Source: Immundisolibacter cernigliae (GTDB taxonomy: Bacteria; Pseudomonadota; Gammaproteobacteria; Immundisolibacterales; Immundisolibacteraceae). Taken from it: DNA of 64,000 bases. The stretch covers positions 2,728,001-2,792,000 of the forward strand of contig NZ_CP014671.1 in assembly GCF_001697225.1 (NCBI RefSeq). Reading direction: 5' to 3'. The stretch's first letter is position 1, and each line of letters begins with the position of its first letter. Shown here one piece after another: positions 42,435-51,214 of the stretch. The notes below the pieces were generated by a model. It was given only the letters and a program-made list of their open reading frames with translations, did not search any database and was not told where the DNA came from. The translations under genes were made by a program, and so were the position numbers.

Positions 42435-42959
42435 TCAGCCCTTCTTGCCGGCCTTCGCCGGCTTGGCCTTGGCGGCAGGAGCGGCCTTGCTGGGCTTCGC
42501 CTTCACGGATTTGATTTTGCCGGCAGCGGGCTTGCCAGGGTCGCCCTTGGCAGCCGCCGCCTGGCGCGCCGCGGCGCTCTCGGCGAGCGCTTCCTTCATC
42601 GCGAAATAGGCGTTGGCAGCGGCCGGAAAGCCGGCATAGACGCCCACATGGCCGATGATCTCGACGATTTCCTGTTGCGACAGACCCACCTTCAGGCCGC
42701 TGCGGATGTGCACCTTCAGCTGCGGCAGGGCGTTGCCCATGGCGGCCAGGGCGGCGATGGTGGTGATCTCGCGGTCGCGCAGCGCCAGCTGCTTGGTGCG
42801 CGCGTAGGTGTCGCCAAAGGCATAGGCGACGGTGGCTTTGGCGTAGTCGGGCGCCAGCTCGTTCAGCACGCTGACGACGGCGTCGGCGGCGTCCTTGTCC
42901 TCGATGGCGTGCAGCATTTCGAGCGCCTTTTGCATGCGCGGATCGTTGGTCTTGGCCAT
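42435..42959 (-). CDS. carboxymuconolactone decarboxylase family protein with a basic, Lys/Ala/Pro-rich tail
   Basis: A 174-residue CMD-fold protein. Residues ~15-125 carry the CMD pattern (TKQLALRDREITTIAALAAMGN, LKVHIRSGLKVGLSQQEIVEII in parts, GVYAGFPAAANAY). The AhpD-type CxxC is absent, so peroxidase activity is unlikely. The last ~35 residues are a low-complexity histone-H1-like tail of Lys, Ala and Pro. It lies 20 bp after the dioxygenase beta gene and 4 bp before the dehydrogenase gene. A hydrolase, lactone decarboxylase or isomerase step in aromatic breakdown is inferred. Confidence 0.87.
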   Translation of the reverse strand: MAKTNDPRMQKALEMLHAIEDKDAADAVVSVLNELAPDYAKATVAYAFGDTYARTKQLALRDREITTIAALAAMGNALPQLKVHIRSGLKVGLSQQEIVEIIGHVGVYAGFPAAANAYFAMKEALAESAAARQAAAAKGDPGKPAAGKIKSVKAKPSKAAPAAKAKPAKAGKKG

Positions 42960-42979
42960 GGCTTCCCCTCCGGTTGTGG

Positions 42980-43474
42980 TCAGATCTGATTGAAATCGAT
43001 CGGCAAATCGAGATGGTCGTTCAGCAGCGTGATCTTCTTGCGCGCGATGCGCCAGCGCTCGCCGTCGCGCACCAGCGTGTGGTCGTAAAAACCGAACAGG
43101 TGCACGGTCTGGCGCCGGTGGTAGGTACTGGTCTGCCAATGGCTGCTGACCTGCAGCTGCGTGGCGTCCGGCGCCGTGACGTGCACGTTGCTGATGACGT
43201 GGCAGGTGCGCGGCAGGGGCGTGACGAAGGGCGTCAGGCCCGATTCGACCCGAAACACCCGGTCGCCGAGCGCCGCGCGGCCGGCAAGGTAGAAGAACGA
43301 CACGTATCGGTCCGGGTCGTCGCCCAGGGTCTCCTCATCCACCCAGGCCGGGCACCAGAACTCGCAGTCGTCGGTGAACATGTCCAGCCAGTCCTGCCAC
43401 TGCCAGCGGTCCAGGCAGTCGGCTTCGCGAAAGACCGCCGCGGCGGCGGCCATGTGCAGTTCGGGACTGACCAT
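42980..43474 (-). CDS. ring-hydroxylating dioxygenase beta subunit (island 3)
   Basis: Small NTF2-like subunit of a Rieske dioxygenase, 164 residues. Family features are READCLDRWQWQDWLDMFTD, DDCEFWCPAWVDEE, VSFFYLAGRAALGDRVFRVE, TPLPRTCHVISNVHV and RWRIARKKITLLND. Its ATG overlaps the alpha-gene stop by 1 bp (TGATG), showing translational coupling to the large subunit. It resembles the beta subunit at 25150 in layout, but the sequences are well diverged. Confidence 0.92.
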   Translation of the reverse strand: MVSPELHMAAAAAVFREADCLDRWQWQDWLDMFTDDCEFWCPAWVDEETLGDDPDRYVSFFYLAGRAALGDRVFRVESGLTPFVTPLPRTCHVISNVHVTAPDATQLQVSSHWQTSTYHRRQTVHLFGFYDHTLVRDGERWRIARKKITLLNDHLDLPIDFNQI

Positions 43475-44928
43475 CAGCGGGCCTCCCCGGCGGCCAGTTC
43501 GCGTCGCTGGCCGTCCTTCATCAGGCGCAGCCACTGCCGGTAGTTGGCGTGGAACAGCGTCTCGTCGGACATGTTCAGTGACCCTTCGCTGCTGGTTTCG
43601 GGTTCTATGCCCAGCTCGCGGGCATAGTCGTTGGCGCCGCGCACCATGCGCCCCAGGCCGCGGCCGTGGCCCTGCAGCCACTCGACCGCGCGTGCCTGCA
43701 TGCCCTCCTGGCAGTTTCGGTAGGCGCCGAAGTCGTCCGGCGTGCCGGTGGAGCTGATGTTGAAGAAGTCCTCGTACTGGCGCAGACGCTGGCGGCGCGC
43801 GGCAGGCGGCTCACCGACCGGCACCCAGCAGTAGATCTCCATTTCGGTCAGATCCGTGGCCAGCGGACGCAGCACGCGGAACTGGCCAATCACGGCGTTG
43901 TCGGTGCACTGCACGTTCGGAAAAATGGTCAGGTTGCGCCCGTATTGCAGCAGCCATTTGGCCCGCCCGGCCCCCAGGCGCGCGGCGATCTGCTCGCGCT
44001 GCGGCCACAGCGGGCGAAACTCCGGCGCCGGGTTTTCGGTGAAGAACAGCGCATGGCCGTTCTTGAGGCCAAAGCTGCCGGTTTTCAGGTTGATGCCGAA
44101 CATGGCCTCGATGTCCGGCCCCTTGTAGGCCGCCCCTGCACGCGCGATGCGCCTTTGCTGGCGCTGCTGGCAGACATCAAGCGCCTAGGCCGCCCCTGCA
44201 CGCGCGATGCGCCGGCGGGTGATCTCGATGAAGCCCTTGTGGGCGATGTTCAGGTGGTAGCCGTCCAGGCAGTTCTCGACCTGCATTTTCCAGTTGCCCG
44301 GAAAGGTATAGCTGGCGTTGCCGCGCACCAGTTCCATGCCATCCGGCGCCTGCTCGACCAGCAGGTCGATGAACACCCGCGCGTCGCCCAGGTGCTGCTC
44401 CAGCGGCACCACATCTGCATTCAGGCTGCCGAAAATCCAGCCGCGGTATTCGGCCAGTTTCGGCACGGCCTGCAAATCGTGACTGTGCGCCTCGAAGGCT
44501 GGCGTGTAGGCGGCGTCGGTGTGGTCCTTGATCGACACGCAGCGGCCATTCGTGTCGAAGGTCCAGCCGTGATAGGTGCAACTGTGGAACTTGCGGTTGC
44601 CGCTGCGATTCAGGCACACCAGCGAGCCCTTGTGCGTACAGGTGTTCAGGAAGGCTTTCAGCTCGCCAGCGGCATTGCGCGTGACCAGCACCGGCTGGCG
44701 GCCGATGTGAGTGCTGAAAAAATCATGCGGCTTGGGCAGCTGCGAAGCGTGGCACAGGAACACCCAGTTCGACTCGAAGATGTACTTCATCTCCAGCTCG
44801 AACAGGAACTCGTCGCGGAATATGTCGCGGTGGACGGCGAACTGGCCCTCGTCGATGCGATCGTCGATGTAACGATCGAAATCGACCGGGCCTGCGGCCG
44901 GCACGGGCCGTTCTACAGGTCGGTTCAT
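43474..44928 (-). pseudogene. Rieske dioxygenase alpha subunit interrupted by a 60-bp insertion with an amber stop
   Basis: The N-terminal part (ATG 44928 to TAG at 44187-44185) has the Rieske motif CTHKG...CTYHG (C97, H99, C117, H120) and the iron site ENCLDGYHLNIAH. The C-terminal part continues in the same frame to the stop at 43474. Between them, the 28 bp at 44186-44213 recur at 44126-44153, exactly 60 bp apart, around an unrelated 32-bp spacer. Removing 60 bp gives an uninterrupted 464-residue alpha subunit reading ARAGAAYKGPDIEAMFG across the junction. GAGGGGG precedes ATG 44928. Real disruption, readthrough or assembly error cannot be distinguished here. Confidence 0.88.
44126..44213. 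repeat. 28-bp direct repeat flanking a 32-bp spacer inside the Rieske alpha gene
   Basis: Positions 44126-44153 and 44186-44213 are identical. The 32 bp between (44154-44185) do not recur nearby. The total insertion is 60 bp, which keeps frame but brings a TAG on the minus strand. This is not a simple tandem duplication, since only 28 of the 60 bp are repeated. Confidence 0.95.
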
Positions 44929-45120
44929 TTCCCCCTCGGCTTGTGGTGCGCACCCGCGGCCGGTCGGCGTCGCCGGGAGCTGGTGCGTGCTTGAAACGGC
45001 GGCCATTATGAACGGCCGTTAGGGTTTGACGCCAGTACGTGCCGCCGCCTTGACGATCATCAATTCCGGGCCGGCACAAGCGCGAAGAATGGCCGCTTCA
45101 TCCCGAGGACGGAGACGACG
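44929..45120. promoter_or_regulatory. divergent control region between Rieske alpha and TenA/PqqC-like genes
   Basis: A 192-bp gap between divergent catabolic genes, so it must hold both promoters. The perfect 10-bp palindrome AACGGCCGTT lies at 45011-45020, followed by TTGACG at 45026-45031, a possible -35 for the plus-strand gene, although no convincing -10 follows. The palindrome is a candidate operator for a regulator not in the window. Confidence 0.35.
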
Positions 45121-45879
45121 ATGGACCAGGCCGTACACGCCCCCGATTACCTGCGTGACCTGAAAGCCGACTGGCTGGTCGAGCTGCGCGCCGAGGTCAT
45201 CGAACCGATTCGTGCCAGGGCGGTGGCGCACCCGTTCATCGCCCAGGTGGCCGCCGGCACCTTTCCGGTCCACAAGCTGCGCCGGTTCTTCGCCGACCTG
45301 TGCTGGACGGTGATCACTACCCCTGGCGTGGTGGCCAGTCTGGCCGCCCGCACGCCGCACTACGAGCACCCGATCAAGACCAAATTGCTGGAGAACGCCT
45401 ACACCGAGTGGAACCACGCCTTCGCGCTGTCGCAGACGGTCAATGCCCTGGGCGGTCCGGGTGACCGGATATTCAACGGCCCGGAAACGGCCTGGGAGGC
45501 GCTGCCCTATGCCTGGCACCTGCGCAACTGGCAGCTGCTGTACGCCTACAACCAGCCGTGGCTGGAAGGCATCGCGGCGTTCGCGGTCGGCATCGAGGCG
45601 CTGGTGCCCAGCATCATCCACCCGCTGTGGAAAGGCTGCGAGCAGCACTATGGCCTCGACGGCGAGGCGCTCGACTGGCTGGTCTGGCACGGCGGCGAGG
45701 TCGAGATGCAGCACGGCAACGACGGCCTGTTCATCCTGGAACAGAAGGTTCCGGCCGCGGACCGGGCGTTGCAGGCGCAGCTGCGCTCGGTGGTGCACAA
45801 GACCATGCTGGTGCTCGGCGAGCACTGGCTGGATTACTACTACCGGGCCGACGAAGCCCCGGCTGTCACCGCTGCCTGA
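45121..45879 (+). CDS. TenA/PqqC-like haem-oxygenase-fold protein (possible diiron enzyme)
   Basis: A 252-residue all-helical protein of the TenA/PqqC/CADD-like superfamily. Conserved acidic and His positions that could bind iron are LLENAYTEWNH, VGIEALVPSIIHPLW and WHGGEVEMQHGND, matching the E...H...E...H spacing of haem-oxygenase-like diiron oxidases. There is no pqq or thiamin operon nearby. It is divergent from the broken Rieske operon and 26 bp before the M29-like gene. The role is probably oxidative and linked to the same catabolic pathway (inference). Confidence 0.75.
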   Translation: MDQAVHAPDYLRDLKADWLVELRAEVIEPIRARAVAHPFIAQVAAGTFPVHKLRRFFADLCWTVITTPGVVASLAARTPHYEHPIKTKLLENAYTEWNHAFALSQTVNALGGPGDRIFNGPETAWEALPYAWHLRNWQLLYAYNQPWLEGIAAFAVGIEALVPSIIHPLWKGCEQHYGLDGEALDWLVWHGGEVEMQHGNDGLFILEQKVPAADRALQAQLRSVVHKTMLVLGEHWLDYYYRADEAPAVTAA

Positions 45880-45905
45880 CCCGCCGTGAGGAACCCGCCA
45901 TAGGC

Positions 45906-47015
45906 ATGATCAAGGAAATCGATTTTCGGACCACACCACGCCTGTGCAGCGAGGCGCAGGTGCGCGAGGGCGCGCGCAACCTGCTGGTGAACTGCTGCGA
46001 GGTCAAACGCGGCACTGAGTTGATGATCGTGAACGAAAACGGCCTGGTGGACCCGCCCGTGGCCGCCATCATCCAGGACGAGGCACGCAAGCTGGGCGCG
46101 CGGGTCCACGTGCTGTGGGCCGACGCCATCAGCGGTCCGGACGATGTACCGCGCACCCTGCTGGCCGCGGTGAGCCAGGCCGACGTGACGCTGCTGAATC
46201 ACCTGATGGCGGCGGTGCTGCGCCTGGTGCCGTTCGAGGGCCGGGGCCAGAAGGTGATGAATCCGCTGACCACCTGGGATCAGCTCGGCTCCGAGTACGC
46301 GCGCATCCCGTTTCAGGTCAGCGCCGAGATACTGAAAGCCCTGGCGCCGCAGCTGGCGGCGGCCGGTGACTACCAGGTCACCTGCCCGCTGGGCACCGAC
46401 CTGCGCGCGCCGCTGCATCCCAAACCGGCCGCGCCGGCGGCGGTCGACAGCTTCACGCTGCGCACCTTCCCGCTCAGCGTGACGGCGGTTTATTCGTGCC
46501 TTGAGGCGAGTGGCCGGCTGGCCATCCGCTGGGTGACGCCGTCCACCATCCGCGTCATGAAGGCCAGGGGCGTGATCCTGCCGGGCCCGGTGCTGGCGAC
46601 ACTGGAAAACGGCCGCATGGTGGACTTCGAGGGTGAGCCGGCTGCGGTGGACGCCCTGCGCCGGTACCTGGATACGGCCGGCGCCGAAATCCACAAGGAC
46701 GGCTACATCGTCAATTCCTGGCACATGGGCACGCATCCGGGGTGCTTCACGCACCTGCGTCCGCAGGACGATATGTTCGGCTGGATCCTGCACGCTCACG
46801 GCAACCCGCGCCTGGCGCACTTTCACGTCATCGGCCAGGCGCCGCCGGGCGAGGGCTCGATGCCGCTGCTGGACCCCACCGTGCGCTTCGGCGGCAGGAC
46901 ACTGTGGGAACACGGCCGCCTGCTGCTGGCGGATGATCCGGCGTTTCGGGCGCGTATCGCAGCCTGGGGCGATCCGGACCGGCTGTTGCAGGCCGATCCG
47001 AACGTGGGGGTCTGA
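45906..47015 (+). CDS. M29 aminopeptidase-T-like metalloprotein (possible NicX-type ring-cleavage enzyme)
   Basis: A 369-residue protein resembling the M29/thermophilic aminopeptidase fold, a family that also includes the extradiol-type dioxygenase NicX (2,5-dihydroxypyridine cleavage). Supporting stretches are ELMIVNENGLVDPPVAAIIQDEARKLGA in parts, CPLGTDLRAPLHP, a metal-site-like NSWHMGTHPGC and FHVIGQAP. ATG 45906 is the first start after the preceding stop. In a dioxygenase setting, ring cleavage or amide hydrolysis is more attractive than peptide processing, but the call is tentative. It is cotranscribed with the TenA-like gene. Confidence 0.65.
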   Translation: MIKEIDFRTTPRLCSEAQVREGARNLLVNCCEVKRGTELMIVNENGLVDPPVAAIIQDEARKLGARVHVLWADAISGPDDVPRTLLAAVSQADVTLLNHLMAAVLRLVPFEGRGQKVMNPLTTWDQLGSEYARIPFQVSAEILKALAPQLAAAGDYQVTCPLGTDLRAPLHPKPAAPAAVDSFTLRTFPLSVTAVYSCLEASGRLAIRWVTPSTIRVMKARGVILPGPVLATLENGRMVDFEGEPAAVDALRRYLDTAGAEIHKDGYIVNSWHMGTHPGCFTHLRPQDDMFGWILHAHGNPRLAHFHVIGQAPPGEGSMPLLDPTVRFGGRTLWEHGRLLLADDPAFRARIAAWGDPDRLLQADPNVGV

Positions 47016-47158
47016 GGGTGCGGTAGGAAGGTGACAGGCGCGTCCGTGGAAACGGCATCTGCGACTGTCCTTGCACCGCACTGAGTTCAGAGCCGAACCG
47101 CGGGTTCTCCAGGTCGAAGACGATGTATTCCGGTCGCCGCTTTTTGTGCCAGCCGGCC

Positions 47159-47188
47159 TACAATCAATAATGATTCGCGTTTATGATT
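47159..47188 (+). promoter_or_regulatory. candidate Fur-controlled promoter of the FTR1 gene
   Basis: A -10-like TACAAT (47159-47164) runs into an AT-rich imperfect palindrome (AATAATGATTCGCGTTTATG, about 47166-47185) resembling the Fur box GATAATGAT-x-ATCATTATC in its left half. It lies 40-70 bp before the iron permease ATG in otherwise GC-rich DNA. Iron repression is inferred. Confidence 0.4.
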
Positions 47189-47230
47189 GAGTCCGCGCTT
47201 TTGCGGCCTACACCTACGGTCTGACCTTCG

Positions 47231-49135
47231 ATGCAACGTTTTCTTGCCCTGATGCTGGCTTGCATGCTGTTGGCGCTGCCCGTGCGCGGAGCGCTGGCGC
47301 AGGATGAAACGGCCGGGCGCCTGGTGCACCTGCTCGATTACATCGGTGTCGATTACGGCGGCGCGGTTGTCGACGGCGCGGTGGTCAGCGAGGCCGAGTA
47401 CGCCGAGATGCAGGAATTTACCGCCAGCGTGGTGGAGCTGATGGGCGGCCTGCCGCAAAAGCCAGGCCATGACGAGCTTGCCGCGCAGGCCGCGGCCCTG
47501 CGCGGCGCCGTGGACGGCAAGGCGCCGGCCGCCGAGGTGGCCGGCCTGGCGGCGCAGCTCAAGACGCGCGTCGCTGCGCTGTACGAGTTGCGTCTTGCCC
47601 CGCAACGGGCGCCGGACGTCGCCGCGGCGGCGCAGCTCTATACCGAGCAATGTGCGGCCTGCCATGGCGCCCAGGGCCGCGGCGATGGCCCGGCCGGACA
47701 GGGTCTTGAGCCGCCGCCGAGCGATTTTCACGATCCGGTCCGTCAGGGTTCGCAGAGCCTGGCCATGCTCTACAACACCATCAGCTATGGCGTGAGCGGC
47801 ACCGCCATGAGCGGTTTCGGAACCTTGTCGGAACAGGATCGCTGGGCGCTGGCCTTCTACGTCGGCAGTCTGCGCTACGACGCCGAGACGCGCCACGCCG
47901 GCGAGGCCGCTTGGCGGGACGGGTGTTGCCGCGAGCAGTTCATGGACCTGTCCGCGGTGGCCGGCGCGGTGCCGGATCAGGTGGGCGCATCGCCGGCCGG
48001 CGAGGTGCTCGCGTATCTGCGCAGCGCGCCGCAGGCGCTGGGCAACAGTCGTGGCGAATCGCTGGCCCTGGCGCGGCGGCTGCTTGCGCAAAGCCTGACC
48101 AGCTATCGGGCCGGCGACGGGGCGGGCGCCTACCGGCAGGCCCTGGCCGCTTATCTGGACGGCTTCGAGCCGCTGGAGCAGGCCCTGCAGGCGGTCGATC
48201 CGGCGCTCAAGCTGGAAGTCGAAAAACGCATGCTGGCGTATCGGGAGCCGTTGCGCGCGAGCGGCTCACCGGCGGATGTCTGGCAGTTGCATGAGGATCT
48301 GCTGGCGACGCTGGACCGGGTCGAGACGGTGCTCGCGGCAGGCAATCTGGATGCCAAGCTGGCCTTTGCCAGCGCGTTTTTCATTTTGCTGCGCGAGGGG
48401 CTGGAGGCGGTGCTGGTGCTGGCGGCCATGTTCGCTTTCCTGGGCAAGGCTGGCCGGCACGAGGCGTATCGCTACCTGCATATCGGCTGGGCCGGGGCGC
48501 TGGCGGCCGGCGTTGCCACCTGGGCGGTGGCCGCCTACGTAATTTCTATCAGCGGCGCGGCACGGGAACTGAGCGAGGGCTTCATCGCCCTGCTGGCGGC
48601 CGGCATCCTGTTTTACATGGGCTTCTGGCTGCACGACAAGTCGCACGCCGATCGCTGGCAGGCCTACATCAATCAGCACCTTGGCTCCCTGGGCGGGCGA
48701 TCGTTGTGGCTGCTCGCATTCCTGGCCTTCATCGCGGTGTACCGGGAGGTGTTCGAGACCATCCTGTTCTTCCAGGCGCTGTGGTTGCAGACCACCCCGG
48801 CCGGCCAGAGCATGGTGCTGGCCGGGGCGGTGTCCGGCGCGCTGGTGCTGGCGGTGGTCAGCTGGGGCCTGCTGCGTCTTAGCACCCGTCTGCCGCTGGG
48901 GCTGTTCTTTGGCGTCAGTGCGTTTCTGATGTATGTGCTGGCGATCGTGTTCGTCGGCAAGGGCATCGTTGCCCTGCAGGAAGCCGGCACCTTGCCGATC
49001 AGCAGCGTCGCCTTCCCGCGCGTGGACCTGCTGGGTATTTACCCGACTGTGCAGAGTCTGGCGGCGCAGGCGGTGCTGATCATCGGCGCTGCCCTGCACT
49101 ACGGGCTGTCCTTGCGCCAGCGCCGCACGTCCTGA
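47231..49135 (+). CDS. FTR1-family iron permease with periplasmic cytochrome c domain
   Basis: Inner-membrane ferrous/ferric permease (EfeU/FTR1 type) fused to a cytochrome c. The 634-residue protein has a signal peptide (FLALMLACMLLALPVRGALA), a periplasmic helical region, and a haem c motif CAACH (C141-H145) with the distal Met probably in GTAMSGFG. Seven C-terminal helices carry the two iron motifs R388-EGLE and R505-EVFE. The fusion suggests that iron oxidation and uptake are coupled in one chain. The RegB/RegA genes follow after 90 bp. A Fur-like site lies upstream. Confidence 0.9.
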   Translation: MQRFLALMLACMLLALPVRGALAQDETAGRLVHLLDYIGVDYGGAVVDGAVVSEAEYAEMQEFTASVVELMGGLPQKPGHDELAAQAAALRGAVDGKAPAAEVAGLAAQLKTRVAALYELRLAPQRAPDVAAAAQLYTEQCAACHGAQGRGDGPAGQGLEPPPSDFHDPVRQGSQSLAMLYNTISYGVSGTAMSGFGTLSEQDRWALAFYVGSLRYDAETRHAGEAAWRDGCCREQFMDLSAVAGAVPDQVGASPAGEVLAYLRSAPQALGNSRGESLALARRLLAQSLTSYRAGDGAGAYRQALAAYLDGFEPLEQALQAVDPALKLEVEKRMLAYREPLRASGSPADVWQLHEDLLATLDRVETVLAAGNLDAKLAFASAFFILLREGLEAVLVLAAMFAFLGKAGRHEAYRYLHIGWAGALAAGVATWAVAAYVISISGAARELSEGFIALLAAGILFYMGFWLHDKSHADRWQAYINQHLGSLGGRSLWLLAFLAFIAVYREVFETILFFQALWLQTTPAGQSMVLAGAVSGALVLAVVSWGLLRLSTRLPLGLFFGVSAFLMYVLAIVFVGKGIVALQEAGTLPISSVAFPRVDLLGIYPTVQSLAAQAVLIIGAALHYGLSLRQRRTS

Positions 49136-49225
49136 ATGCCCCCTGCGACCCTGTGTCGCAGGGGGGCGGCGCGGCGGTGGATAGAATGGCCGGTCGGCAA
49201 CGCCCCCGGTCCCGCAGCAGCGCTC

Positions 49226-50464
49226 ATGTCCACTGTCTCATCCTCCAGCGCCCTGCTGCTGGTGCACCTGCGCAGCGTCGCGCTCGCCACGCAGGCGGCG
49301 GCCGTGCTGCTGGCGGCCGGCGGTCTTGGCATGCAGCTGCCGCTGGCGATGGACGGACTGATCCTGGGCGCGCTGGCCTTCATGAACACGCTGGCCTGGT
49401 GGTACGCCCGGCGGGGCGATGAACCCTCGGCCTGGGTGCTGACCGCCCAGCTGGCGCTCGATATCGTCGGCCTGACGGCCTTCCTCTACTTCAACGGCGG
49501 CTACGCCAACCCGTTCGCATCGCTGTTCCTGCTGCCGCTGGCGGTGGCTGCCACGGTGCTGCCGATGCGCCACACCGCCGGGCTGACGGCGCTGGTGGTG
49601 GCCGGCTACAGCCTGGTGATGTTCGCCTACCGGCCACTGCCGCATTACCACGGCAGTCTGGGGGACAGTTTCGACCTGCACCTGCTGGGCATGTGGCTGA
49701 GCCTGGTGGTGGCGGCGCTGGTGATCGCGACCTTCGTGGCGCGTCTGGCGGCGGCCCTGCGGGCGCGCGAGGCGCACCTGGCGCAGCTTCGCGAAGCCGC
49801 CCTGCGCAGCGAACAACTGGCCGCGCTGGGCGCGCTCGCCGCCGGCACAGCGCACGAACTCAGCACCCCGCTGTCGACCATGGCGGTGCTGGTCGGCGAG
49901 CTGCGGACCGGCGCGGGTGCGGACCAGCGCGCCGATCTGGACCTTCTGTCGCGGCAGATCGAGCGCTGCCGCGAGGTGCTGACGCGCAACCTCACCGTCA
50001 CCGGACAGGGGCGGGCGGAAGGAGGCGGACGACTGGGCCTCGAGATCTGGCTGCGCACGCTGGTGGACACCTGGCAGCAGACCCGGCCGCAGTCTCGCGT
50101 CCACCTGTCGTGCTTGGGCCCCGGCGAGCCGCCGCAGGTGGTTGTCGACGAAACCCTGCGTCAGGCACTGTGCAGTCTGCTCGACAACGCCGCCGATGCC
50201 AGCGCCGCGGTCGATCTGTGCGCGCGCTGGGACGGGCAGGCGGTGCTGTTGGAAGTCGCCGACCGCGGGGCGGGCATCCCGAGCGAACTGGCGCCACGCC
50301 TGGGACAGCCGTTCGTCACCGGCAAGCAGGGCGGTCTGGGCCTTGGCGTGTATCTGGCGCGCGCCGTGATCGAACGCCTGGGCGGTCGTCTGGTGATCGC
50401 ACCGCGGGATGGCGGCGGAACGCTGGCGCACGTGTCGCTGCCGCTGGCAGCTCTGGCGGCCTGA
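49226..50464 (+). CDS. regB: RegB/PrrB-type redox sensor histidine kinase
   Basis: Membrane redox sensor that phosphorylates RegA. The 412-residue protein has six N-terminal helices with the quinone-site motif GGYANPFASLFLLPLA between helices, the H-box AAGTAHELSTPLSTMAVL, the conserved Cys in RQIERCREVL (redox-active Cys in Rhodobacter RegB), and the ATPase N-box LCSLLDNAADAS and G-box GLGLGVYLARAVIE. ATG 49226 is chosen as the first start giving the family N-terminus. regA follows after 1 bp. RegBA systems control respiration, CO2 and nitrogen functions. Confidence 0.92.
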   Translation: MSTVSSSSALLLVHLRSVALATQAAAVLLAAGGLGMQLPLAMDGLILGALAFMNTLAWWYARRGDEPSAWVLTAQLALDIVGLTAFLYFNGGYANPFASLFLLPLAVAATVLPMRHTAGLTALVVAGYSLVMFAYRPLPHYHGSLGDSFDLHLLGMWLSLVVAALVIATFVARLAAALRAREAHLAQLREAALRSEQLAALGALAAGTAHELSTPLSTMAVLVGELRTGAGADQRADLDLLSRQIERCREVLTRNLTVTGQGRAEGGGRLGLEIWLRTLVDTWQQTRPQSRVHLSCLGPGEPPQVVVDETLRQALCSLLDNAADASAAVDLCARWDGQAVLLEVADRGAGIPSELAPRLGQPFVTGKQGGLGLGVYLARAVIERLGGRLVIAPRDGGGTLAHVSLPLAALAA

Positions 50465-50465
50465 G

Positions 50466-51050
50466 ATGAGGGACCACGCCGCGGCGCCGTCCGCGTTGCA
50501 GCCGACATCGCCGACTGCGGCCGAACTGCTGCTGGTCGACGACGATCCCGTGTTCGGCCGGGTGCTGGCAACGGCGCTGGGCCGGCGCGGCTTTCAGGTC
50601 ACGCTGGCCGCCAGCGTCGCACAAGCGCGCGAGCTGCTGCCGCAGCTGCGCGTCAGCCACGCCGTGCTCGACCTGCGCCTGCCGGACGGCAGCGGGCTGG
50701 AGCTGGTGCCCTTGCTGCGGGAGCGACTGCCGCAGGTGCGCATCGTGGTGCTCAGCGGCTACGCCAGCATCCCGACTGCCATCGACGCCATCAAGCTCGG
50801 CGCCACCTACTACCTGGCCAAGCCGGTGGACGCCGATGCCGTGGTGCGGGCATTCGATGCCGGTGATGCGGCCTTGCCGGCCATCTCGCCGCTACCGGCC
50901 GAGCCGCCTTCGGTGCGGCGCGTGGAGTGGGAACACCTCCAGCGCGTGCTCAAGGACTGCGACGGCAACGTGTCGGCTGCCGCGCGGGCGCTGCGCATGC
51001 ACCGGCGCACCCTGCAGCGCAAGCTGGGCAAGCGCAGCGGCAGCCTGTGA
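50466..51050 (+). CDS. regA: RegA/PrrA/ActR-type response regulator
   Basis: DNA-binding response regulator of the RegB sensor. The 194-residue protein has a receiver domain with the acidic pocket LLVDDDPVFGRV, the phospho-acceptor Asp in AVLDLRLPDGSG, LSGYASIPTAIDAIKLGA and the Lys in LAKPVDAD. A Pro-rich linker leads to a Fis-type helix-turn-helix (LKDCDGNVSAAARALRMHRR) that is highly typical of RegA. It is translationally coupled to regB with a 1-bp gap. Confidence 0.93.
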   Translation: MRDHAAAPSALQPTSPTAAELLLVDDDPVFGRVLATALGRRGFQVTLAASVAQARELLPQLRVSHAVLDLRLPDGSGLELVPLLRERLPQVRIVVLSGYASIPTAIDAIKLGATYYLAKPVDADAVVRAFDAGDAALPAISPLPAEPPSVRRVEWEHLQRVLKDCDGNVSAAARALRMHRRTLQRKLGKRSGSL

Positions 51051-51214
51051 TCGTGCGGCCGTGGACGGCCCGGCTGCGACGGTGTGGCGATGATGGCGAT
51101 CAAACGCCGCCGGTTGCATGGTCGTTGCGTAATTTCGTGAGTCGGTCACGGCTTCTGAAGTGCGCAACCGGCCCGCGGGGCGACAATCGCGCGGCGAGTC
51201 GCTCGCAACCGTCG

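Noticed and set aside
44154-44187. Programmed amber recoding in the Rieske alpha gene
   Set aside because: No recoding signal or pyrrolysine machinery is visible, and the stop is inside a non-family insertion. Readthrough remains only a formal possibility.
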